DNA of 64,000 bases from Branchiostoma floridae (Eukaryota; Chordata; Leptocardii; Amphioxiformes; Branchiostomatidae): contig NC_049983.1 of the NCBI RefSeq assembly GCF_000003815.2, positions 28,619,419-28,683,418 on the forward strand, read 5' to 3'. The notes beneath the pieces were generated by a model that was given only the letters and a program-made list of their open reading frames with translations, was not told the DNA's origin and made no database searches. The position numbers and the translations under genes are program-made. Below are positions 13,030 to 24,214 of this stretch, piece after piece; the first letter of the stretch is position 1, and each line of letters begins with the position of its first letter.

Positions 13030-13855
13030 TGTTCTTGAAAAGGTCAGTCATACTTAATTTGGTGTTTCCCAAACGGTATTGTCTTTCTCGCTTTCATGGC
13101 ATAGAGCCTCAAAATGACGTGTCAAATCTTGCACACCCTTGTTACAGACACCTATTTTCTTAAATCAGTTTCTGAAATTCCTTTAGGATCCCTTCTTGCC
13201 ACAATTTTCTTACACCAGTGGCAGTTCGACAGGCCTCCAACCGATCTCACAGTTTGGAGGCGGTAAAATGTCTGATGCGATCTATTCATGCATGAAAAGG
13301 TCACGGAGTTATCCGACCTGTCGGCAGCTGTTTGCGAAGCGATGATGTTCGATCACCTGGAAACTTGCTCGTTAATTATAACAGATTTGTTTTCTAACCA
13401 GGGAAATATCAGCAGGGAACATTTTATACATAGAAGTTCGCCTTTGGAAGGAAATAGGATCTCGTTTTTAAACAATTTTCGTCAATATCAGACAATAAGG
13501 TAAATATATTAGAACAGTAGTAAATGGTTAGGCCAGATCAGCTAAATGTTGTTTATCATTTGACATCTCATGAACATTCGAACACAGGCTGTTTAAAAGC
13601 TCATTCACAGAATATGCCAAACACATCCGTATTGAAAAAGCGTGCTCCGGGCAAGAACAAGTAAGCAGTCCACACACAGAGGTTTCAAGTGACCCTTTCC
13701 AAAATGGTCGTGTCTAGAAGAAAATCTCCAGCCAGGTAAGGGCTGTATAATGTACCAAGTGAAGGTTTGATGTAAGATTTCCCCTTCAGGGAACTGGAGA
13801 ATAGAACAGCTACATCACACATAAAACAAGGGACAAACGCGCAAACTTTAATCCA

Positions 13856-14086
13856 TTAGATATGATATACATCAGTCAACTTCTGTTGTAGCACAGCTGA
13901 ATTAAAAGAGACATTCCAGCCTCCACATTTATAGAACCAATTGTAAAGAACTACAACACGCACCATTGTTGTTCTCTGCTCTCTTGAAGCAAGCTTTCTG
14001 TCCAAGTCACCAGGGGTATTTTTAAGTCGGACATGACCTCCACACGTCACCCATAATCCATACATCGCTTGTCGTCCAGAGCACAT
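13856..14086 (-). other. 76-codon conserved small ORF in the repeat unit
   Basis: Minus-strand frame beginning MCSGRQAMYGLWVTCGGH. Homologous frames occur at 18026-18241 (changed near its C terminus by a small indel) and at about 51866-52093 in the right arm (interrupted by TAATAA after CGACTT). It is intact only here. Either a decaying coding exon or a chance frame in repeated DNA; no domain recognised. Confidence 0.2.
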
Positions 14087-14130
14087 GGTAAATCTCTAAC
14101 TGGCGAAGTAAATATCCTATCCATAGTCAA

Positions 14131-14275
14131 CACTTCACAAGTTGCCAAAAACATTGATCAGTTAGAAGGAACATGGCGGCAAACGACCTTCTATAAAACC
14201 TTAAGTTGAAAAACCGGTTGTACACAAGGTCGCTTATCGTGCAGGTACGTTAACGACATCTAGCGGTCTCATGCA
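14131..14275 (+). repeat. 140-bp dispersed repeat, copy 1
   Basis: Begins near CTTCACAAGTTGCCAAAAAC, contains GAAGGAACATGGCGGCAAAC and ACCGGTTGTACACAAGGTCG, and ends near CATCTAGCGGTCTCATGCA. Other copies lie at 16080-16222, 18289-18425, 23726-23878 and, reverse-complemented, 49138-49275 and 51690-51830. Two copies per duplication unit bracket LINE-containing sequence in direct orientation. Confidence 0.75.
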
Positions 14276-14287
14276 CCACTTTTTTTT

Positions 14288-14606
14288 AAGGTTAGGTCTT
14301 ACTAGTGACGTGTATGCAAGTCATTCTACCCTGGCTGGGCATGCCCACAAGTTGCGTTTGATCACTCCCAATGTCTGCTTAGCCTAGGTTATTATTTCAT
14401 TAACATGGCCCCCCCACTTCAGCCCAGTTGTTAACGTAACACCTAGGTGTGGTTGTTTTTTTGTAGTTTCTAATGTCTGACCACAAAACTGGTAATGAGA
14501 CACATTTGGTGTGCGTTTGTTCGTTATGTGCATGATATAGCACTTATCAGGATTGAACTGCATAAGCCATTTCCTTTGCCATTCTTCCAGTGTGTTCAGA
14601 CGTAAG
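14288..14606 (-). mobile_element. CR1/L2-like LINE fragment, unit 1
   Basis: Minus-strand remnant of the same LINE as 8207-9120, matching its segment from RNLWACP back to the MQFNPDKC region. Its 3' half has been deleted: the sequence jumps from the 140-bp repeat through a T-run straight into AAGGTTAGGTCTTAC. It retains the intact GACCACAAAACTGGTAATGAG site (about 14476) that is split in unit 2. Confidence 0.8.
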
Positions 14607-14755
14607 GGTGTGAAATAGACTCCTGGTGGATTTACTTTCTGGAAATACTTTGATACCCAGTAACATGATGAGTATAAACGTTGGTATAAAACTTATATTT
14701 ACAGGCAGATAATGCATTCTTCTACCATGTATAATAACTATAAATGTTTGAGTAA

Positions 14756-15130
14756 ATGGTAAATGTGGGAACTAGAGATCCCCCACACATCAGAAGAGCC
14801 GTGACAGCACAACGAGAGAAACTGAAACAAGACACTGAACCATCACTGCAGTTCCAACGACGATTCCACACCGCTTTTACCCTGTACAAGCTCCTCAATG
14901 GACCCTGCCCTCCACATCTTCAAACCCTGGTACCCAGAAGCCAGGCATCTGCCACTGGGTCACGTTACTCCCTCAGGAACAGCGACCACCTGACATCTGA
15001 ACTCATTAAGTCCACCAGAGACCAGAGAATATTCTTCTACAGAGCAACATCACCCTGGAACACCCTCCTTACTTCTACTCGCACTGTAACAACTGCTGCT
15101 TCCTCCAAAAGAAAACTCCGCCTTTAATAG
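14756..15130 (+). mobile_element. LINE C-terminal fragment, unit 1
   Basis: A 123-codon plus-strand frame with FHTAFTLYKLLNG, PPHLQTLVPRS, YSLRNSDHLTSE and FFYRATSPWNTLL, a pattern typical of the C-terminal end of CR1-like LINE ORF2 proteins. Copies are at 22410-22785 and on the minus strand at 50236-50607. It is not a host gene. It is a different family from the neighbouring minus-strand LINE. Confidence 0.75.
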
Positions 15131-15794
15131 AAAACTCTGGGAATGTCTTAAGGGGACCCTTACAGGTGTATACAGTGACCCAGCATGACCTCTCGCTGTA
15201 TATGTTGTTGTTGATAAATACTGTTGTAGAGTCTATTGTAGATACTATGACTACTTAGTGCTATGAGACTTAGTGCTCCAGCGGACGAGAAGGTAGAGAA
15301 CTAATTACACACCCCTCCTTCACCATAAAAAGTCATGTGCAGGTCAGGCAAACAGGCAAATAGCCTGTCTGTCTCCTCATCTGTCAAATCGACAGGAGAA
15401 AAAAAAACAACAACAAAAAACAACTATGACTACTATATTACATCGTGTTCTTTTTATGTACTTGATAATTATCCTGTCCTTGTCAAATTCCATTTGCAAT
15501 TGTTCTTGTCTGTCAGCAGGGCTAGCCCTGTGTAAAATCCACAGGCTGGTTGGGCAGCTCTGGTTGTGCGTGCTGAACAGCCAGAACCAATAAATAGATA
15601 AATGAAGGGACTGACCCACGTCATGTGCTCATCTGCATGCTGTGTCAAAGAGTCTTAAATCCAGCCTTAGTATTCTGCAATGCAACTGCGGGCAGTAAAT
15701 TACTTGAATTTCATCCAATGAAGAACTTTATTCCGTAATTTTAGAACTTTTCTATTTCCATGGCGTGGCACATAACATGAACACATGTTCTCGG

Positions 15795-15980
15795 TTATGA
15801 TGGGTCTATATGTAGGTCAACAGCAAGTAACTCGAGAAATTGTCGATGGAACTTTGTGATTTTTGGTAGGTGTGTAGCGGTTGTGGAAAGGAAGGCCACG
15901 TTTGAAAACGGTTTACCTGACGTTTTCCTACGGTACTGCAGCGAGCTTTGTAATTTTATGCGCCTGTTTGTGGACAACAT
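15795..15980 (-). other. 61-codon ORF intact in all three copies, copy 1
   Basis: Starts MLSTNRRIKLQSSLQYRRK and ends in AVDLHIDPS. The same 61-codon frame is open at 23434-23619 (minus) and 49388-49573 (plus, right arm). Between units 1 and 2 I count six substitutions by eye, about half of them amino-acid changing, which is not clear evidence for selection. No domain recognised. Confidence 0.25.
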
Positions 15981-16079
15981 AATTCATTATCAGATAATTC
16001 TAGATACATATTAGTAAATGGCTAACCTGTGAAGTTATAACACTAGCAAATAATCTACCAATGACATGTAGTAGACATT

Positions 16080-16222
16080 ACACAAGTTGCCAAAAATATT
16101 GATCCGTTAGAAGGAACATGGCGACAAACGACCTTCTAAAAAACCTTAAGTTGAAAAACCGGTTGTACACAAGGTCGCTTATCGTGCAGGTACATTGATG
16201 ACATCTAGCGGTCTCATGCACT
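16080..16222 (+). repeat. 140-bp dispersed repeat, copy 2
   Basis: Second copy within duplication unit 1, in the same orientation as 14131-14275 and about 1.95 kb away. It differs by a few substitutions (ATGGCGACAAAC in place of ATGGCGGCAAAC). Confidence 0.75.
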
Positions 16223-16324
16223 ACTGCATGTACCTTCAAATGCCGCTTTGACAATGTCTGAGGGAGCCCAAGAGACTTCTTCGATACGGGTTTTAAACAT
16301 TTTTTTTACAATGTACCATAGTTT

Positions 16325-16552
16325 TTGGCATATGAAATTGATAAAGTTATCATGAGCAAGACCCTTTTCATCATCTGGAAACCAGTCAGAACTTTTGGTG
16401 CTGTGATTGACAGGTGTCAGTCATGTCAGTGTGACAAAACCCGCAGTGGTCGAACACTGACCTTTTACTTGACTATTACAACTTTATGTAGCATTCTCTT
16501 TTCACTTCTGCAAAGGTGGCTGTCTGTACGTTTCACTACCAGTTCTTTTTAA
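16325..16552 (+). other. Conserved frame ending near a splice-donor-like site
   Basis: The frame contains IIWKPVRTFGAVIDRCQSC and a hydrophobic stretch TFYLTITTLCSILFSLL. It is followed by ACGGTAAGTAAAATG (GTAAGT donor-like) at about 16552-16566. The right-arm counterpart (48797-49048, minus) stays open up to the donor. The copy in unit 2 is broken by a TGA (CGCAGTGGTTGA, near 24106). It could be an exon of an unknown membrane protein or an open frame within a repeat. Confidence 0.25.
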
Positions 16553-18288
16553 ACGGTAAGTAAAATGTTTTTTTATGGTTTAAATTTTGTCATATTTAGC
16601 AGAGCTGTGAGAATTATTTTTAATCAGGATTGCGTGGCCTGTAAGGTAGGGAACAGTGAGGCGGAAGTGGGTCTGTAAAAGTGAGATTCATCTTTAACTG
16701 TTTTATGATAGTTTGCAGATAAACTTTCAGCCATCTGAATGTTGGAACCCACATCTTATCTTTTGTCAAACACTATAGAGCTGGCTAATTGCCACACCTC
16801 ATTTTTACCCTGTATGAAATTCAAAAGCTCACACTGCCTATTTCTGTCACGTGTGAAAAAAGAACAATGACAAATTATTGCATGATGCATTTTCTTTTAT
16901 TGCGAGAACTCCTGGTTACATAGAGCGGCAAGAGCTGATCTCTGGGCTCCTTTGAGCATGAAAAGTCAAAGAATGAAGATAAAGGTTCCAGTCGAGTTGC
17001 CACGAACTTGTGGAAAGTCAAGATTTAGAGTTATCGAGATGAAATGGAAGGTGTCAAAAACTCGACATGGATGGAAAATAAGGAAATGATTATAGAAAGT
17101 TCTAGCTTCTCAAGAGGTGGGTTGAGAGGAAGTTGTGGGAGCCCTTTTTGACTACTATAGGCTGTGAGACGGATTTCAAACAATTGTTCTTGAAAAGGTC
17201 AGTCATACTTTGGTGTTTCCCCAACGGTATTGTCTTTTTCGCTCTCATTGCATAGAACCTCAAAACGACGGGCCAAATGTTGCACACCTTTGTTACAGTC
17301 ACTTTTTTTAAAACCAGTTTCTAAAGTTCCTTTAGGATCCCTCTGTGCCACAAATTTTCACACGACACCAGTGGCAGTTCGACAGGCCTCCAACCGATCT
17401 CACAGTTTGGAGGCGATAAAATGTCTGCTGCGATCTATTCATGCGTGAAAAGGTCACGGAGTTATCCGACCTGTCGGCAGCTGTTTGCGAAGTTGTTCGA
17501 TCACCTGGAAACTTGCTCGTTAATTATAACAGATTTGTTTTCTAACCAGCGAAATATCAGCAAGGGACATTTTATACATAGAAGTTCGCCTTTGGAAGGT
17601 ATTTCGATCCCGTTTTTAAACAATGTTCTTCAATATCAGAAAATAAGGTAAATATAGTAGAACAGTAGTAAATGGTTAGGCCAGATCAGCTAAATGTTGT
17701 TTATCATTTGACATCTCATGAACATTCGAACACAGGCTGTTTAAAAGCTCATCCACAGAATATACCATACACATCCGTATTGAAAAGACGTGCTCCGGGC
17801 AAGACTAGTAAGCAGTCCACACACAGAGGTATCAAGTGCAAGTGACCCTTTCCAAAATGGTCGTGTCTAGAAGAAAATCTCCAGCCAGGTTAGGGCTGTA
17901 TAATGTACCAAGCGAAGGTTTGATGTAAGATTTCCCCTTCAGGGAACTAGAATAGAACAGCTACATCACACATAAACCAAGGGACTAACGCTCAAACTTT
18001 AACGATTAGATATGCTATACATCAGTCAACTTCTGTTGTAGTACTGATGAATCAAAAAAGACATTCCGATCCAGCCTCCACATTTATAGAACCAATTGTA
18101 AAGAACTATAACACGCACCGTTGCTGTTCTCTGCTCTCTTGAAGCAAGCTTTCTGTCCAAGTCACAAGACGTATTCCCAAGTCGGACATGACCTCCACAC
18201 GTCACCCATAATCCATACATCGCCTGTCGTCCAGAGCACATGGTAAATCTCTAACTGGCGAAGGAAATAACCTATCCATAGTCAACAC

Positions 18289-18425
18289 TTCACAAGTTGC
18301 CAAAAACATTGATCAGTTAGAAGGAACATGGCGGCAAACGACCTTCCATAAAACCTTAAGTTGTAAAACCGGTTGTACACAAGGTCGCTTATCGTGCAGG
18401 TACATTGATGACATCTAGCGGTCCC
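18289..18425 (+). repeat. 140-bp dispersed repeat, copy 3
   Basis: Unit 2 counterpart of 14131-14275. It is followed at once by the truncated 3' end of a LINE, as in the right arm at 51690. Confidence 0.75.
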
Positions 18426-18988
18426 ACTGTACCACATGTGCTACGATAGTTCTGGGAAAGTACGAATTTTTGAACACATCAATTCTAGGTTGGTAACTCT
18501 GGTACTTGAAGTCACTGCTGTTTCTTGTTCTTTGTTCAGCCGGTATTAGATACTTATCAGTCGGTACGTCCACCAGTTTATTGGTCATTTTGTACATCAT
18601 GCAAAGTCTGGACATTTTCCTTCTGTCTTCAAGTGATGTCCCTTGCAAATCTGTTTTCATTTTGGTAACACTAGAATCCCTGTTGTAGTTGTTTGTGCAG
18701 AATTAGGCAGCTTGGTTCTGTACCCTTTCAAGTTTATCTTTGTCTTTCTTTGTATACGGGTTCAATACTGTAGCGGTATATTCAAGGTTAGGTCTTACTA
18801 GTGACGTGTATGCAAGTCATTCTACCCTGACTGGGCATGCCCACAAGTTGCGTTTGATCACTCCCAATGTCTGCTTAGCCTAGGTTATTATTTCATTAAC
18901 ATGACCCCCCCACTTCAGCCCAGTTGTTAACGTAACACCTAGGTGTGGTTGTTTTTTTGTGGTTTCTAATGTCTGACCACAAAACTGG
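18425..18988 (-). mobile_element. CR1/L2-like LINE fragment, part A (split by an insertion)
   Basis: Minus-strand LINE with DRRKMSRLCMMYKMTN and FKYQSYQPRIDVFKNSYF. It runs from the 140-bp repeat to CACAAAACTGG, where a 3,151-bp element interrupts it; it resumes at 22140. Relative to 50766-51625 it lacks the last about 200 bp of the 3' end. Confidence 0.85.
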
Positions 18989-19162
18989 CACTGGGGGAAA
19001 GGGTATCGGATGAAGCCATATCCGAGCAGGGATATTTGCGTATTTGTAACAAATGCTAGCGAATGCAAACGGATTCGAGTTGGATCCCTAAAATATCCGA
19101 AATTTGGATTTTTTGGATCCGGAATGAAAAGACTCAAAAATATCCCAAAATGGGATTTTCCA

Positions 19163-19560
19163 CGGATGCGAAGTCGTTTTTTTAGGGATTTCTTTGAATA
19201 CATGGAATAATCGGATCGCAAAGAATCCCCAAATGGTATTTCCCTCGGATGCGAAGTCGTTTTTCAAAGGATTTCTTCGAATACCTGGAATGAACGGGTC
19301 CCAAAACGGCCTTTGCCGCGGATGAGAAGTCGTTTTTATAGGATTTTCTTCGTATATTTGTCATGGTCGGATCCTAAAGAATCCGAATACGGAATTTGCC
19401 GTTGATGCGAAGTCGTTTTTATAGGATTTTCCTCGTATATTTGGCATGGTCGGATCCTATGAAATCCCAATGCGGCATTTGCCGCGGATGCGAAGTCGTT
19501 TATTAGGGATTTCTTCGTATGATCAGATCTTAAAGAATCCAAAACGGGATTTTCTGCAGA
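19163..19560 (+). repeat. Left subterminal repeat array of the CACTA-like element
   Basis: About five units of roughly 83 bp start near 19163, 19246, 19318, 19401 and 19484 with the string GATGCGAAGTCGTTTTT or a close variant, and carry GGATCC(T/G) and AAAGAATCC motifs. In CACTA elements such subterminal repeats bind the transposase; that role is inferred here. Confidence 0.75.
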
Positions 19561-21265
19561 TACAAAGTCACTTTAATGAATTTTCCGCACATTTGACAAA
19601 TCACAATATCATGTGTGCCCAATTACTTTCTTATAAAAGGCTAGCACGATTTGAAATGGAAAAGAATGCACAGAATAATCTTATTCTAAACCAGTCCTGA
19701 GAAGAACTAAACGACGTAATGTCATCGAGGCCGAATCCTGCCTGCCACATGATATGTATTCAGATACAATATTGCAACAAGAATGGGTTATACCAGGTAT
19801 GTACAGAGAGTCCCTGTTATCTAATTATGTTAAGGGAAAGTTGAATCCTTTAACCGCCAATATCACATGACTTCTTATACTTCCAAATAGAATATAGGAT
19901 CAAACGTGAATACAATTTAACTTTTATGTAAAGCTGACATGGGAGTCTGTGGCTAATCTTGCTTCTACGAATATCTGTTTCTATTACAAATCAAAGTCTT
20001 CGCGATGTCCAACTCTAAGGAATTTCCACATCCGGCTACAGGATACAGATAGTGAATCCAGCTTGTAAAGTACAACTAACTTGACTTATAGTATCAGTAT
20101 GTGCAGCTTCTCGCAACAGCACAAAGTCTCCTTTCTACTAGTGACAGTGCTTCGCTTCTTTTCAGGCTAGTTACGCAATGATCCCTCCCAGCTCAATTCC
20201 TTCTGTGCCCTTCCTGTAGTCCAGTGTTCTCCCAGCTGTTGACACGGCCAGAGAATGTCGACCCGCCTTCTGAAAAAGAGAAAGAATAATCCCATCAAAT
20301 TTTGAGATAGGCTAAAGCATCCATGTTTGATGGATGCGTCCGTCAAAGTAATTAGGATGTATATGAAAAGAAATGGTGATTGGCTTGTTATACAACAGGA
20401 ACAAATGCATCTGATTGTGGTATCGCCATTATCACCGTTACATTCCGCATTATCATACCAAAAAAGTCCCCCGGGAGGGCGCGGCAGAAACAGTCTAGCG
20501 TTGCATAATTAGTGACAAGGTGTGATCTGCTTCCCCGGCCGGACTTTGCATTGTGTACGAGACGTCGCATATAAACAAACACGTAAACACCGTTGGAACA
20601 GAATGTTCCTATGCGAATAAATACCAGGCTTGAGACAAACATATGTGTATACAAGTACTGTTTTGATGATGATTCAAATTTTTCCCAAATAAGTCAACAG
20701 TTACTCAGCAAGTATCATGCTTGTGACTTGTGTTTTGTAAGGCTCCGTCATGTCCTTTTCTGATAAGTTTCTGTTCAGCCCAAGCATACCAAGAGCGCTA
20801 CTAACTACTAGCTAAAAAGGAATGTAGTCACAAAGACGAATTCAAAGCGGGTATTGTTTGGAAACAATCATTGTATAAAACATACCTCGCCGTGAGATCC
20901 GCAGGACAGTGATATAAAATAGCTCCAGGACGCCGAACTACAAAACAGGGCTGGCTGTTTCAGTCCCTCGCCGTCCCGTCCGTCGACTGCCACTTGAGTT
21001 TGGTCACCGCCTCAACATCACCCTACTACAGAAGTTCACACACGTGTGTACAAATCCATATCCAGAGTTCAACGTTTCAAAACTCAAAGTTTGAGGTCCA
21101 AAAAGATTGCGGTCCTCACGGACAACGCTGACTATCTCCGCTTTATTTTTAAACTGACTGATGTGCAGTCTGATTGGTCAGAGAGACAACGATTGGATTA
21201 CCCACAATACACCGCCCCAATGTACGGATGCAAAAAAATACAGAGTCGCATATTTAAGATATCCC

Positions 21266-21346
21266 AAGATTACCAACAATGCACTGCTCCAATGGAATCC
21301 CCTCCACTGGAGCAATCCACTGGAGCAGTGCATTGTTGGTAATCTT
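21266..21346. repeat. 31-bp hairpin within the CACTA-like element
   Basis: AAGATTACCAACAATGCACT at 21266 onward pairs with AGTGCATTGTTGGTAATCTT ending at 21346. The arms are 31 bp with one mismatch and a 19-bp spacer. TCCACTGGAGCA is also tandemly duplicated at 21303-21326. This may be a small foldback insertion. Confidence 0.75.
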
Positions 21347-21539
21347 GCCACGAATGCAGAAAAAAACCATTTCGCATCCTTACGAATCCGAGTATTCTGG
21401 TATCTAGCGTAACGTGGATTGTCTCACTTGTATTGACGTTACAAACTGTGGTATCCGAGGTACAAAAAGGGGGAAAGATATGACCAATCTAAAAAATGAA
21501 ATATATGCTCAAAAACAAGAGTGCTAGCCACGCATACAT

Positions 21540-22125
21540 AAAAAGCAAGTATTCTTACGGAAGCTGTGTTAGCATCCGCCACGAAGTAAGTAAGCAAACG
21601 AATTCCGTGTTTGCATCCACGGCGAGTTTCGGATACCAACGAATGCGTTACGGATGTGTATGGGATCCGTGATTTTTGGTAATCTTTGGTATCCGTCAGC
21701 ATCCGTCAGGATGTTGCAAATTCGTATCCTTGGTATTCGTCTGCATCTGAAGACTTTTCGCTGATAAACAAGAATCCTGACCACGTATTCTTTCGTTTGC
21801 GTTAAAAGTAAGTATCCATATGAATACAATGTTTGAATCCGTTAGTGGCTTACAGATACTAACGAATCCGTGATTATAAGTAAGTATCCATACGAATGCA
21901 GTGTTAGCATCCGTCACGAAGTACGGAGTATACGGCGCGGGTTCTGTGTTTGTATCCACCAATGAGAGTTACGGATACCTACGAATGCGTTGCGGATGCA
22001 AGTGGGATCCGTCATTTTTTGGGATCCGTGATGGTTTTTGGGATCCTTCAGCATTTGTCAGCATACGTCAGCATCCGTCAGGTGTTGCAAATTGGAATCC
22101 GTCAGCATCCGTCTACATATTCGGT
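21540..22125 (+). repeat. Right subterminal repeats of the CACTA-like element
   Basis: Dense, irregular repetition of GCATCCGT, GGATCCGT, GGATACC(A/T)ACGAATGCG and their complements, in both orientations. Apparent open frames on either strand here (21439-22255) are by-products of the array. Confidence 0.65.
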
Positions 22126-22139
22126 CTTTTCGTCTAGTG

Positions 22140-22250
22140 TGGTAATGAGACACATTTGGTGTGCGTTTGTTCGTTATGTGCATGATATAGCACTTATCAG
22201 GATTGAACTGCATAAGCCATTTCCTTTGCAATTCTTCCAGGGTGTTCAGA
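22140..22250 (-). mobile_element. CR1/L2-like LINE fragment, part B
   Basis: Continuation of the LINE interrupted at 18988: GGTAATGAGACACATTTGG onward, through the MQFNPDKC segment to CTTCCAGGGTGTTCAG. Together with part A it restores collinearity with 14288-14606 and 50766-51000. Confidence 0.85.
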
Positions 22251-22409
22251 CGTAAGGGTGCGAAATAGACTCCTGGTGGATTTACTTTCTGGAAATATTT
22301 TGATACCCAGAAACATGATGAGTATAAACGTTGGTATAAAACTTATATTTACAGGCAGATAATGCAGTCTTCTACCATATCTATGAGACAACTATAAATG
22401 TTTGAGTAA

Positions 22410-22785
22410 ATGGTAAATGTGGGAACTAGAGATCCCCCACACATCAGAAGAACCGTGGCAGCACAACGAGAGAAACTGAAACAAGACACTAAACCATCAC
22501 TGCAGTTCCAACGACGATTCCACACCGCTTTTACCCTGTACAAGCTCCTCAATGGACGCTGCCCTCCACATCTTCAAACCCTGGTGACCAGAATCCGGGT
22601 TGCCACTGAGTCACATTACTCCCTCAGGAACAGCGACCACCTGACATCTGAACTCATTAAGTCCACCAGAGACCAGAGAACATTCTTCTCCTGAGCAACA
22701 TCACCCTGGAACACCCTCCTTACTTCTACTCGCACTGTCACAACTGCTGCTTCCTCCAAAAGAAAACTCCGCCTTTAATAAAAAA
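22410..22785 (+). mobile_element. LINE C-terminal fragment, unit 2
   Basis: Second copy of the 14756-15130 fragment (FHTAFTLYKLLNG, PPHLQTLV). It has a TGA in place of the codons after RTFFS, and several substitutions. Confidence 0.75.
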
Positions 22786-23433
22786 AACTCTTGGAATGTC
22801 TTAAGGGGACCCTTACAGGTGTATACAGTGACCCAGCATGACCTCTCGCTGTATATGTTGTTGTTGATAAATACTGTTGTAGAGTCTATTGTAGATACTA
22901 TGACTACTTAGTGCTATGAGACTTAGTGCTCCAGCGGACGAGAAGGTAGAGAACTAATTACACACCCCTCCTTCACCATAAAAAGTCATGTGCAGGTCAG
23001 GCAAACAGGCAAATAGCCTGTCTGTCTTCTCCTCTGTCCAATCGACAGGAGAAAAAACAACAACAACAACAAACAACTATGACTACTATATTACATCATG
23101 TTCTTTTTATGTACTTGATAATTATCCTGTCCTTGTCAAATTCCATTTGTAACCGTCAGCAGGGCCCTGTGTAATAACCACAGGCTGGTTGGGCAGCTCT
23201 GGCTGTGCGTGCTGAATAGCCAGAACCTATAAATAGATAAATAAAGAGACTGACCCACGTCATGTGCTCATCTGCATGTTGTGTCAAAGAGTCTTAAATC
23301 CAGCCGTAGTATTCTGCAATGCAACTGCGGGCAGTAAATTACTTGAATTTCATCCTATGAAGAACTTTATTCCGTAATTTTAGAACTTTTCTATTTCCAT
23401 GGCGTGGCACATAACATGAACACATGTTCTCGG

Positions 23434-23619
23434 TTATGATGGGTCTATATGTAGGTCAACAGCAAGTAACTCGAGAAATTGTCGATGGAACTTTGTGATT
23501 TTTGGTAGGTGTGTAGCGGTTGTGGAAAGGAAGGCCAAGTTCGAAAATGGTTTACCTGACGTTTTCCTACGGTACTGCAGCGAGCTTTGTATTTTTATGC
23601 ACCTGTTTGTGGACAGCAT
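23434..23619 (-). other. 61-codon ORF, copy 2
   Basis: Counterpart of 15795-15980 in duplication unit 2, begins MLSTNRCIKIQSS and is open for the same 61 codons. See that entry for the evolutionary comparison. Confidence 0.25.
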
Positions 23620-23725
23620 AACTCGTTATTAGATAATTCTAGATACATATAAGTAAATGGCTAACCTGGGAAGTTATAACACTAGCAAATAATCTACCAA
23701 TGACATTGTAATGTAGTAGACATTA

Positions 23726-23878
23726 CACAAGTTGCCAAAAAATATTGATCCGTTAGAAGGAACATGGCGGCAAACGACCTTCTATAAAACCTTAAGTTGA
23801 AAAACCGGTTGTACACAAGGTCAATGTACCGTATCGTGCAGGTACATTGATGACATCTAGCGGTCTCATGCACCACTG
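23726..23878 (+). repeat. 140-bp dispersed repeat, copy 4
   Basis: Unit 2 counterpart of 16080-16222. It carries a small local change after ACACAAGGTC (AATGTACCGTATCG in place of GCTTATCG). Confidence 0.7.
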
Positions 23879-24214
23879 CATATACCTTCAAATGCCGCTT
23901 TGATAATGTCTGAGGGAGCCCAAGAGACTTCTTCCATACAGGTTTTCAACATTTTTTTTTTACAATTGAATGTACCATTGTTTTTGGCATATGAAATTGA
24001 TAAAGTTTTCATGAACAAGACATTTTTCATCATCTGGAAACCAGTCAGAACTTTTGGTGCTGTGATTGACAGGTGTCAGTCATGTCAGTGTGACAAAACC
24101 CGCAGTGGTTGAACACTGACCTTTTATTCGACTATTAAAACTTTATGTAGCATTCACTTTAACTTCTGCAAAGGTGGCTGTCTGTACGTTTCACTACCAG
24201 TTCTTTTTAAACGG

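Larger units (their letters stand above)
13030..17184 (+). repeat. Tandem duplication unit 1 of the left arm
   Basis: This 4.15-kb segment is repeated head to tail immediately downstream. Its left edge reads ACGTGTTCTTGAAAAGG (13028-13044). The copy junction at 17185 has the same rightward sequence preceded by CAAACAATTG, which is the sequence that ends unit 2 at about 26160. The right arm has the unit once, so the tandem event is private to the left arm or was lost on the right. Compared with unit 2 it has lost roughly 360 bp of a LINE near 14277-14288 and lacks the CACTA-like insertion. Confidence 0.8.
18989..22139 (+). mobile_element. Non-autonomous CACTA (EnSpm)-like DNA transposon
   Basis: The element starts CACTGGGGGAAAGGG and ends ...CTTTTCGTCTAGTG, so its two ends both read CACT(G/A)G inward with a degenerate inverted repeat. 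It is flanked by TGG on both sides (18986-18988 and 22140-22142), a 3-bp target duplication. Removing the element and one TGG gives ACAAAACTGGTAATGAG, the sequence of empty sites at about 8955, 14485 and 50870. CACT(A/G) ends plus a 3-bp duplication are the hallmark of the CACTA superfamily. The subterminal regions are arrays of GGATGCGAAGTCG (left) and GCATCCGT (right). No transposase frame is present. Confidence 0.85.
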
